Made by a program: the position numbers and the translations under genes. This document shows positions 1-5,072 of a DNA stretch of 7,901 nucleotides, piece after piece; the stretch's first letter is position 1, and every line of letters starts with the position of its first letter. Under the pieces are notes generated by a model. It worked only from the letters and a program-made list of their open reading frames with translations, was not told the DNA's origin and searched no databases. This stretch comes from Oscillospiraceae bacterium (lineage in GTDB: Bacteria; Bacillota; Clostridia; Oscillospirales; Acutalibacteraceae), in contig DNIP01000075.1 in NCBI GenBank assembly GCA_003499325.1, positions 1 through 7,901 of the forward strand, written 5' to 3'.

Positions 1-20
1 CTGCATTACAACATTGTACC

Positions 21-50
21 TTGTGTAGGATCGGTCATATGTGCTATGAT
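21..50 (+). promoter_or_regulatory. Putative promoter of the small toxin-like gene (extended -10)
   Basis: A TGCTATGAT string at 42-50 matches an extended -10 element (TGn followed by TATGAT at 45-50). The -35 is poor (TTGTGT at 21-26, 18-nt spacer), as is common for extended -10 promoters. Transcription would begin near 57, exactly at a perfect 6-bp hairpin (TGCGGC 56-61 with GCCGCA 67-72) that could protect the 5' end of the RNA. It is the only good plus-strand promoter seen upstream of the peptide gene at 123. The call is pattern-based and unproven. Confidence 0.5.
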
Positions 51-122
51 GATCTTGCGGCGGAATGCCGCAGTTACAGGGAAGTTTGAGCGGTTAGCAC
101 TCCCGCTAAAGGGGGTGGTGCT

Positions 123-194
123 ATGGAATATCTGGCATATATCATTATTCTATTGATTGTAGCAACAGGTTACATAGCGATCATAAAAAAATAA
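123..194 (+). CDS. Small hydrophobic peptide, type I toxin-like (23 aa)
   Basis: This 23-codon ORF encodes a peptide that is almost entirely one membrane segment: M-E-Y at the start, a run rich in Ile, Leu, Val and Ala through residue 21 (with IIILLIVA at 7-14 and a T-G-Y break at 15-17), and K-K at the end. The start is fixed by a GGGGGTGG ribosome binding site at 111-118, 4 nt before ATG. The layout (short hydrophobic peptide, basic tail, GGGGGTGGTG leader, CCGCCC...GGGCG hairpin straight after the stop) resembles the holin-like toxin peptides (Hol_Tox) and TxpA/Fst-type type I toxins of Firmicutes. Those act by inserting into the cell's own membrane. An antisense RNA (185-272) covers its 3' end. 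Family assignment rests on architecture and recall, not a search. It could instead be a small membrane regulator. Confidence 0.68.
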   Translation: MEYLAYIIILLIVATGYIAIIKK

Positions 195-230
195 CCGCCC
201 TGCAGTCCGCTAAAACTTAGGGCGATTATT
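185..230 (-). terminator. Rho-independent terminator of the antisense RNA
   Basis: Bases 190-201 and 219-230 form a 12-bp stem with one mismatch (C195 opposite A225) around a 17-nt loop. On the minus strand the stem runs straight into seven T residues (complement of A185-A191). This is a textbook intrinsic terminator in the leftward direction. On the plus strand the A-run lies before the hairpin, so it should not stop the toxin mRNA. The stem includes the stop codon of the small peptide gene. Confidence 0.75.
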
Positions 231-272
231 CGCAATAATCTTTCGGGCTAACCGCTAAACGGTTTTCCCTGT
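185..272 (-). ncRNA. Predicted antisense antitoxin RNA (about 88 nt)
   Basis: A near-perfect minus-strand promoter (TATAAT at 284-279) predicts a start near A272. The transcript would run leftward through a stable hairpin and stop in seven U residues encoded by A185-A191. It is fully complementary to the 3' untranslated region of the toxin-like mRNA and to its last codons, as in TxpA/RatA and BsrG/SR4-type systems, where the antitoxin binds the mRNA 3' end and prompts RNase III decay or translation block. Because of the inverted repeat, the first 29 nt of this RNA also nearly copy the toxin mRNA 5' leader, so it would compete directly with the mRNA's own 5'-3' helix. No coding potential is seen. 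Promoter, body and terminator agree in position, but transcription itself is inferred. Confidence 0.65.
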
Positions 273-278
273 AACTTC

Positions 279-306
279 ATTATAAACGATAATACGGATT
301 TGTCAA
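279..306 (-). promoter_or_regulatory. Strong promoter for the antisense RNA
   Basis: On the minus strand this reads TTGACA (306-301), a 16-nt spacer, then TATAAT (284-279): both hexamers are exact consensus. The predicted start is near 272, at the outer end of the inverted repeat. It is much closer to consensus than the opposing toxin promoter, which fits an antitoxin RNA made in excess. It cannot serve tatD, which is transcribed leftward and ends at 334, upstream of this promoter. Confidence 0.75.
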
Positions 307-309
307 GTG

Positions 310-335
310 GCCTGTCAGTAGTGACAGGCTTTTTT
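310..335 (+). terminator. Rho-independent terminator of the toxin-like mRNA
   Basis: A perfect 8-bp stem (GCCTGTCA 310-317 with TGACAGGC 322-329, loop GTAG) is followed by six T residues at 330-335. This is a strong plus-strand terminator and gives a toxin mRNA of about 280 nt. It touches the end of tatD, whose stop codon is 334-336. Leftward there is no T-run after the hairpin, so termination of tatD here would be inefficient. A weaker hairpin followed by TTTT (250-266) could give a shorter toxin RNA. Confidence 0.75.
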
Positions 336-1101
336 ATTTGATCCCGTAAAGACGTTTCGCGTTCTCGGTGGTGATGTCGATCAGCTCCTGTGTGTCCATT
401 CCGCGGATCTCGGCGATCCGCTGTGCGGTGTAGGCGATGTTGCGGCTGTCGTTGCGCTTGCCGCGGTGGGGGACAGGGGAGAGGTAGGGCGCGTCGGTCT
501 CGAGCAAAAGTCGGTCGAGCGGTACCGCCGCGGCGACTTCGACGGGCACGCGTGCGTTCTTAAAGGTGACCGTGCCGCCGAGGGAGATGCTCATGCCGAG
601 CTTGATGACCTCCTTGAGCATTTCGACCGAGCCCGAGTAGCAGTGCAAAAGCCCCTTGGGCTGATATTTTCGCACCAGCGCCATCACGTCGCCGTGCGCT
701 TCACGGTCATGGATGACGACGGGCACATCCAGTTCGCGGGCGAGTTGTAATTGCTCTTCAAAAACGCGGTTTTGAAGCTCCCGCGGGATCTCCCAGTGGT
801 AATCCAGACCGATCTCGCCGAGCGCCACCACCTTGGGGTGCCTGAGCAGCTCCGTCAGCTGATCGAGATAATCGTCCGCGAGCCCCTCTAGGTTCTCGGG
901 GTGGATGCCGACGCAGGCGTACATATGCGGGTACTGCTCCGCGTAGCCGATCGCCGTGTGAGCGGTTTTGAGATCGACTGCGGCGTTGACAATATATGAC
1001 ACGCCGTTTTCGGGCATAGAGGACAGGAGCGCACTCCTGTCGTCGTCGAACCATTTGTCGTCATAATGCGCATGTGCGTCAAAGATGTTGTGTAGGGTCA
1101 T
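334..1101 (-). CDS. tatD: TatD family metal-dependent hydrolase / 3'-5' exonuclease
   Basis: This cytosolic TIM-barrel hydrolase is of the TatD (YabD/YcfH) family, whose members are divalent-metal phosphodiesterases, several of them shown to be DNA or RNA 3'-5' exonucleases. At 255 residues it has the usual family length. The metal ligands are visible in order: H10-A-H12 near the N-terminus, E96 in ALGEIGLDY, H131 in VVIHD, H153 in LLHCYSGS, and D203 in LLLETDAPYLSP, followed by the typical PHRGKRN loop. The start is supported by AGAAAGG at 1109-1115, 7 nt upstream. In Bacillus subtilis the homologue (yabD) lies next to metS, and the same order appears here, so it is probably part of an ancestral metG-tatD unit. 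A repeat element and a terminator-like hairpin now separate the two. The usual next genes of that cluster (rnmV, ksgA) are not in the window. All key residues are intact. The exact substrate is unknown. Confidence 0.95.
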   Translation of the reverse strand: MTLHNIFDAHAHYDDKWFDDDRSALLSSMPENGVSYIVNAAVDLKTAHTAIGYAEQYPHMYACVGIHPENLEGLADDYLDQLTELLRHPKVVALGEIGLDYHWEIPRELQNRVFEEQLQLARELDVPVVIHDREAHGDVMALVRKYQPKGLLHCYSGSVEMLKEVIKLGMSISLGGTVTFKNARVPVEVAAAVPLDRLLLETDAPYLSPVPHRGKRNDSRNIAYTAQRIAEIRGMDTQELIDITTENAKRLYGIK

Positions 1102-1121
1102 GATGATACCTTTCTGCGTAC

Positions 1122-1246
1122 TGTAGGGGAGGGGCTTGCTCCTCCCGTATCGCGCAAGCGATATTTGCGAAGCAAGGGTTGCAGATGCTTCGCCTTATCA
1201 TTGTATCATTTGGATATGTTCGGGAGGAGCAAGCCCCTCCCCTACA
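1122..1246. repeat. MITE/REP-like palindromic element with perfect 26-bp inverted ends
   Basis: Bases 1122-1147 and 1221-1246 are perfect reverse complements over 26 bp. Each arm is itself foldable (GGGAGG 1127-1132 with CCTCCC 1141-1146). Inside lie two more hairpins: TATCGC 1148-1153 with GCGATA 1158-1163 (loop GCAA), and GCGAAGCA 1167-1174 with TGCTTCGC 1186-1193. The whole 125 bp forms a nested cruciform with no coding capacity. It sits between metG and tatD. No clear target-site duplication was found at its ends. It resembles the small non-autonomous palindromic elements often dispersed in Clostridia genomes. A copy count is needed to prove that. Confidence 0.8.
1200..1208 (-). promoter_or_regulatory. 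Possible extended -10 promoter for tatD
   Basis: On the minus strand TGATACAAT (1208-1200) matches TGn-TAnAAT. No acceptable -35 is present at 16-18 nt. Transcription would start near 1193, inside the palindromic element, about 90 nt ahead of tatD. If real, the element carries a promoter for its downstream gene. This is a weak single-motif call. Confidence 0.28.
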
Positions 1247-1280
1247 ATAACAAATCAAAACATCTGGTGTTGATATGAAA

Positions 1281-1306
1281 CAGGCTCCCATATCATCGGG
1301 AGCCTG
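1281..1306 (-). terminator. Terminator-like hairpin after metG
   Basis: A perfect 9-bp stem (CAGGCTCCC 1281-1289 with GGGAGCCTG 1298-1306) encloses an 8-nt loop and lies 12 nt past the metG stop codon. Leftward it is followed only by TTTCATATC, a short interrupted T-run, so termination may be partial and metG transcripts may read through into tatD. Confidence 0.6.
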
Positions 1307-1318
1307 TAATTGTTTTGC

Positions 1319-3295
1319 TTACACCAAGCTTCCGCCGGGGAGGATGCTGTCGTCGATCGTGACGACCTTAAGACCGTCGCCGCTCTCGGCGGAGAGGATC
1401 ATGCCGCAGCTCTCAATGCCCATCATCTTTCTGGGCGCGAGGTTCGCGACATAAGCGATGTTCTTGCCCACGAGCTCCTCGGGATCGTAGTATTCCGCGA
1501 TACCGGAGAGGATCGTTCTCTCGCCCTCGCCGTCATCGAGCGTGAATTTGAGGAGCTTCTTGCTTTTCTTCACCTTCTCACAGGCGAGCACCTTCGCAAC
1601 GCGCAGTTCGACCTTTTCAAAGTCGTCGAACGCGATCTCGGGCTTATGCTCGGGCATATCGAAAGCGGGTTCCTCTTTCGGCTCATTGTTCTTGATGATT
1701 GCGTTGAGCTCCTCGATCTCCTTATCGACGTCGATACGCGGGAAGATCGCTTCACCGCGGTGAACGGTCACGTCGAGCGGCAGAACGCCGAACTTGTCCG
1801 CATCCTCATATTTCGCGTACTCGGTCGCGCCGATCTGCTCGAACACCTTGGGCATGGTGGTCGGCATAAACGCGGACAGCAGGGTAGAAGCGATACGGAT
1901 GCTCTCAAGCAGGTTATAGAGGACAGAGGCTAAGCGCGCGCGCTTGCTCTCATCCTTGCCTAAGATCCACGGAGTGGTCTCGTCGATGTATTTGTTCGCG
2001 CGGGATACTAGCTTGAAGATCTCCTCCAGCGCGTTGTTGAGCTGGGTGTTCTCGATATAGTTGTCGACCTTCGCCTTCAATGCGGTGGCGACAGCTTTGA
2101 GGTCGTCGTCAAAGTCGCCGTCCTCACGCTCGGTCGGCAGAGCGCCGCCGAAGTACTTGTCGATCATCGCGACGGTACGGCTGACAAGATTGCCCAGACC
2201 GTTGGCGAGGTCGGTGTTGATGCGGTTGATCATGATCTCGTTAGAAAACGAGCTGTCCGCGCCCAGCGCCATCTCGCGCAGGATATGGTAGCGGATCGCG
2301 TCCACGCCGTAGCGCTCACCGAGAATGAACGGATCGACGACGTTGCCCAGCGACTTACTCATTTTCTGACCGTTGAAGGTGATCCAGCCGTGCACGGCGA
2401 GGTGCTTGGGCAGCGGCTGCTCGAGCGCCATCAGCATGGCGGGCCAGATGATCGCGTGGAAGCGCATGATATCCTTGGCGACCATGTGGACGTCGGCAGG
2501 CCAATATTTTTTATAGTCGTCATACGCGCCGTTCTCGTAGCCCAGAGCGGTGATGTAGTTACTCAGCGCGTCGATCCAGACATAGACGACGTGCTTGGGG
2601 TCAAAGGTGACGGGGATGCCCCAGCTAAACGAGGTACGCGAGACGCACAGATCCTCGAGCCCGTAGGTCTTGTTGCCGTTTTCATCGACAGAGGGCTGCA
2701 AAAAGTTGTTGACCAGCTCGGTCGCTCTGGTTCTGGGACGCAGATAATCGGTCTCGGTGAGCAGCTTTTCGATGCGCTCCGCAAAGGGCGCCATCTTGAA
2801 GAAGTAGGCTTCTTCCTTTGCCTCGATGACCTCGCGTCCGCAGTCGGGGCACTTGCCGTCGACCAGCTGAGATTCCGTCCAGAAGCTCTCGCACGGGGTG
2901 CAGTATTTGCCCGCGTACTCGCCCTTATAGATATAGCCGCGGTCATACAGCTCCTTGAAGATCTTCTGTACGCTCTCGACATGGTAATCGTCGGTGGTGC
3001 GGATGTAGCGGTCGTAGTCGATGTTCATGTACTCCCACAGCTTCTTGAAGATCGCGACGACGTTGTCGACATACTGCTTGGGGGTAATGCCCTGTTCCTT
3101 TGCCTTTTCCTCTATCTTCTGACCGTGTTCATCGGTACCGGTCAGGAACATCACGTCATAGCCCTGCATTCGCTTATAGCGGGCGATACTGTCACACGCG
3201 ACGGTGGTATAGGTATGCCCGATATGGGGGTTGCCCGAGGGATAATAGATCGGGGTCGTGATGTAAAATGTCTTTTTGTCACATTCCTTGCACAT
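1319..3295 (-). CDS. metG: Methionyl-tRNA synthetase
   Basis: This cytosolic class I aminoacyl-tRNA synthetase charges tRNA-Met with methionine using ATP. The 658-residue protein opens with TFYITTPIYYPSG and has the ATP-binding HIGH motif exactly at 24-27 and KMSKS at 311-315. A zinc knuckle is formed by C132-x2-C135 and C149-x2-C152, followed by the helical anticodon-binding domain (about 345-520). A C-terminal EMAP/Trbp111-type OB-fold tRNA-binding domain (about 555-658) contains the typical VELRVAKV and NLAPRKMMGIESCGM strings. This is the long, dimerising bacterial form (MetS-like) with nothing missing. The N-terminal C-K-E-C before the catalytic fold is an unusual extra pair of cysteines. 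The start is fixed by AGGAG at 3305-3309, 9 nt upstream. A good promoter lies at 3387-3415, and the leader of about 85 nt is too short for a T-box. tatD follows downstream. Confidence 0.98.
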   Translation of the reverse strand: MCKECDKKTFYITTPIYYPSGNPHIGHTYTTVACDSIARYKRMQGYDVMFLTGTDEHGQKIEEKAKEQGITPKQYVDNVVAIFKKLWEYMNIDYDRYIRTTDDYHVESVQKIFKELYDRGYIYKGEYAGKYCTPCESFWTESQLVDGKCPDCGREVIEAKEEAYFFKMAPFAERIEKLLTETDYLRPRTRATELVNNFLQPSVDENGNKTYGLEDLCVSRTSFSWGIPVTFDPKHVVYVWIDALSNYITALGYENGAYDDYKKYWPADVHMVAKDIMRFHAIIWPAMLMALEQPLPKHLAVHGWITFNGQKMSKSLGNVVDPFILGERYGVDAIRYHILREMALGADSSFSNEIMINRINTDLANGLGNLVSRTVAMIDKYFGGALPTEREDGDFDDDLKAVATALKAKVDNYIENTQLNNALEEIFKLVSRANKYIDETTPWILGKDESKRARLASVLYNLLESIRIASTLLSAFMPTTMPKVFEQIGATEYAKYEDADKFGVLPLDVTVHRGEAIFPRIDVDKEIEELNAIIKNNEPKEEPAFDMPEHKPEIAFDDFEKVELRVAKVLACEKVKKSKKLLKFTLDDGEGERTILSGIAEYYDPEELVGKNIAYVANLAPRKMMGIESCGMILSAESGDGLKVVTIDDSILPGGSLV

Positions 3296-3380
3296 GGGTG
3301 GTCACTCCTAGATAGTTTTGTTTTTGCGGATGACGGTTATCGTCGGCGAAAACCCGATCTGACCCGCAAAATGTCTATAC
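3296..3380 (-). other. Structured 5' leader of metG
   Basis: Within the predicted leader, 3322-3329 and 3364-3371 form a perfect 8-bp stem (TTTTGCGG with CCGCAAAA) that encloses a smaller hairpin (GACG 3332-3335 with CGTC 3341-3344). The metG ribosome binding site at 3305-3309 lies outside the stem. No T-box, SAM riboswitch or terminator is recognisable. It may only stabilise the transcript. Confidence 0.35.
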
Positions 3381-3386
3381 AAATTT

Positions 3387-3415
3387 AGTATAAACCATTT
3401 GAAGGAAAAATGCAA
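3387..3415 (-). promoter_or_regulatory. Promoter of metG
   Basis: On the minus strand this reads TTGCAT (3415-3410), a 17-nt spacer, and TATACT (3392-3387), each one or two changes from the sigma-A consensus. The predicted start is near 3380, giving a leader of about 85 nt. It lies in the AT-rich part of the divergent spacer and faces away from the acyltransferase promoter. Confidence 0.65.
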
Positions 3416-3640
3416 TCCCAATGTTTCGTTTGAGGTGAGGATGTGGGGAGTGAGGAGTTGGCAAATGTTGCAGCTGATTTGTAGGGTACGGCGCTGGAAC
3501 ACGCGTGTTCGACGTAACGAACGGCAGGAATGTATTTTTCCTATCTCACGTTTTCGATAACAGAAACGCCCGTCATTCTCGGATGACCCATATTCATCCC
3601 TGTATTACCGCGGGCGGCTCATGGATTACAATGTCGCAAC
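3416..3640. other. Non-coding spacer between divergent promoters, with repeat debris
   Basis: No credible gene is seen. The stretch holds GTGAGGAGTTGG-like sequence at about 3445-3456, related to repeats elsewhere in the window. It also has a perfect 14-bp palindrome GAACACGCGTGTTC at 3497-3510, with an alternative pairing GTTCG 3507-3511 / CGAAC 3518-3522, and a small hairpin CGTTT 3549-3553 / AAACG 3564-3568. The mix of short palindromes suggests a decayed repeat element or regulator sites. Neither can be settled here. Confidence 0.4.
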
Positions 3641-3644
3641 AAAA

Positions 3645-3673
3645 TTGACATTAAAATGGTTTGTTGGTATAAT
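3645..3673 (+). promoter_or_regulatory. Consensus promoter of the acyltransferase gene
   Basis: TTGACA (3645-3650), a 17-nt spacer, and TATAAT (3668-3673): an exact sigma-A consensus with optimal spacing. Transcription would start near 3680, about 67 nt before the ATG at 3747. The expected expression is strong and largely constitutive. No operator palindrome overlaps it. Confidence 0.85.
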
Positions 3674-3746
3674 CGGAATGTAGAATGCCTATGGTGCGTC
3701 CGTGTCATGTGATGGGTTCGGCACCGTGGCTTTGAGGAGGTTTGTG

Positions 3747-4886
3747 ATGACAAAATCACGCAAAACATTCAATCTGTTTACGATCAGTGAAGCGCGCAAC
3801 GTCATCTTCGGCTTGGCGACGCTGTGGATCGGTCTGTTCCACTCCAATTATCTGACATTGGAGCGGTATACCAACAATCAATTTTTGATCGATGTTTTCA
3901 AGAATTTCCGCGGCTCGGGCAATATCGGCGTCGATATGTTCCTGTTCCTGTCGGGCATAGGCTTGTTCTTCTCGTTCTCAAAGGACAGCCGTGTGGGCGT
4001 ATTCTGGAAAAAGCGCCTGATGCGCGTGGTGCCGACGGCGTTCTTGATCTCGGTGGTCTACTTTTCCCTGCGCTATGTCCACGGCAGAGAGAGCGGGCTT
4101 TTGGCATATGTCAGCCGCGTCACGTTCACCTATTTCTTCATCAAGGGTGAGCGCGTATTCTGGTTTATCTCGCTGATTTTGGCGCTGTATATCGTGTTCC
4201 CGATCTTCTACAGGATCATCGATAAATTCCGCCTGTGGGGCATGCTCGGTACGATCGCCGTGGTGGTTGCCCTCACCTTTTTGTGCAGAGCGATCGCGCC
4301 CGGCTTCTATTCGATGTGGGAGATCGCGCTGTGCCGTGTGCCCTCGTTCGTCATCGGTATCTGGGCGGGCAGGTTCGTCAAGGAGAAAAAGGAGATCAAC
4401 AGCAACTGGCTGTGGGCGTTCTTCGCGGTATTCGTCGTGTTCATGACGCTGGTGATCAACTACACCCCGATCATCAAGGCGCTCGTGCCCGGCTACACCA
4501 AGGAGCAGGAAACGATGTACATCTTCTTCTATCGCTACTGCGGTTCGATCGCGGCGATGGCGCTGGTGGTGCTGCTCAGTTGGATCTGCACCTCGATCCG
4601 CCATTCCGGCAGAGGCAACGTGCTGCGCAACTTCTTTGAGTTTGTCGGTATGTATTCGATGGAATACTACATGATCTACCTGAACCTCAACCATTATCTG
4701 GAGCGCATCTACAAGATCCCCGCCGAGCATCCCGAGGCACAGATCATGCTGTATTTCGGCAGCTTTATCGCCTCGCTGGTGCTGTGCGCCCTGACCAGAA
4801 AGTTCTGTGACTTCTTCATGGATTATATGCAGAGAAAGCCGAAGAACTATGAGGAGCTCAGAGCAGCGCGCAAGGCACGGAAATAG
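3747..4886 (+). CDS. Acyltransferase 3 family membrane protein
   Basis: This is an integral membrane acyltransferase (Acyl_transf_3 type, as in OafA and related polysaccharide O-acetylases), expected to move an acyl group, usually acetyl, onto a cell-surface sugar or polymer. Numbered from the chosen ATG, the 379-residue protein has the family's N-terminal Arg and His (R17 in the first helix and H32 in LFHSN), then GNIGVDMFLFLSG (58-70), FWKKRLMRVVP (86-96) and FWFIS (138-142). About ten hydrophobic segments follow, and the tail is basic and cytoplasmic (QRKPK...RKARK). I chose ATG 3747 because AGGAGG at 3735-3740 lies 6 nt before it. The longer in-frame GTG at 3702 has no ribosome site, and its 15 extra residues look unlike the family. 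It faces the wall-polymer synthase gene convergently, suggesting it decorates the same product. The acceptor is unknown. Confidence 0.9.
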   Translation: MTKSRKTFNLFTISEARNVIFGLATLWIGLFHSNYLTLERYTNNQFLIDVFKNFRGSGNIGVDMFLFLSGIGLFFSFSKDSRVGVFWKKRLMRVVPTAFLISVVYFSLRYVHGRESGLLAYVSRVTFTYFFIKGERVFWFISLILALYIVFPIFYRIIDKFRLWGMLGTIAVVVALTFLCRAIAPGFYSMWEIALCRVPSFVIGIWAGRFVKEKKEINSNWLWAFFAVFVVFMTLVINYTPIIKALVPGYTKEQETMYIFFYRYCGSIAAMALVVLLSWICTSIRHSGRGNVLRNFFEFVGMYSMEYYMIYLNLNHYLERIYKIPAEHPEAQIMLYFGSFIASLVLCALTRKFCDFFMDYMQRKPKNYEELRAARKARK

Positions 4887-4969
4887 TTAGGAATAAAATA
4901 ATTAGGAATGAGGAATTAGGAATGAATGGCGGGCTCTGCCCACACCCGATTAGTATTTAGCATAACAAT

Positions 4970-5004
4970 AACGCTTGCAATTCTAACAAAGAGTTGCAAG
5001 CGTT
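4970..5004. terminator. Strong hairpin, probable bidirectional terminator between convergent genes
   Basis: AACGCTTGCAA (4970-4980) pairs perfectly with TTGCAAGCGTT (4994-5004). The stem can extend inward by four more pairs (one G-T) to a 5-nt AACAA loop. It is followed by TTCATTA rightward and by TATTGTTATG leftward, so the T-tracts are short on both sides. Its place between two facing 3' ends fits a shared terminator. Confidence 0.55.
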
Positions 5005-5032
5005 TCATTATGTCTGTCTGTATTTCAATCCA

Positions 5033-5048
5033 AAAGCCGTCAGGCTTT
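5033..5048 (-). terminator. Small terminator-like hairpin downstream of the large transferase gene
   Basis: Leftward the sequence reads AAAGCC, TGAC loop, GGCTTTT: a 6-bp stem whose descending arm merges into four T residues. It lies about 25 nt past the stop codon at 5073. The stem is short, so it may add to rather than replace the hairpin at 4970-5004. Confidence 0.4.
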
Positions 5049-5072
5049 CCCGAAATTCCTAATTCCTCATTC

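Larger units (their letters stand above)
73..275. repeat. Long inverted repeat bracketing the toxin-like gene
   Basis: Bases 73-83 (GTTACAGGGAA) are perfectly complementary to 265-275, 84-87 to 257-260, and 89-98 (AGCGGTTAGC) to 247-256. This gives about 25 base pairs interrupted only by a bulged G88 and a 4-nt bulge at 261-264. In the plus-strand transcript the region upstream of the ribosome binding site would clamp onto the 3' untranslated region. The 5' arm can alternatively form a local hairpin (85-93 with 103-110) that ends next to the ribosome binding site. The repeat does not extend outward past 73 or 275, so the arms end close to the two predicted transcription starts. Read as DNA, the same structure could be mistaken for a tiny mobile element with terminal repeats. 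Confidence 0.8.

Noticed and set aside
73..275. Interpreting the toxin locus as a tiny transposable element because of its inverted ends
   Set aside because: The repeat arms end near the predicted transcription starts and no target duplication is seen. Promoters and terminators on both strands fit an RNA-regulated gene better.
1079..1291. A 70-codon minus-strand frame between metG and tatD
   Set aside because: It runs through the palindromic element and overlaps the tatD start. The Cys/Arg-rich product reflects the repeat and not a gene.
3296..3380. T-box or SAM riboswitch ahead of metG
   Set aside because: The leader is only about 85 nt and lacks a T-box sequence, specifier loop, or terminator/antiterminator pair.
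3308..3502. A 64-codon minus-strand frame upstream of metG
   Set aside because: It spans the metG promoter and leader, has no ribosome binding site, and shows no recognisable protein features.
3702..3746. GTG start giving a 15-residue longer acyltransferase
   Set aside because: No ribosome binding site precedes it, while AGGAGG sits 6 nt before ATG 3747. The extra residues are not membrane-like.
3978..4730. A 250-codon minus-strand frame opposite the acyltransferase
   Set aside because: Low-complexity, His/Asp/Arg-rich translation antisense to a clear membrane protein, with no ribosome binding site.
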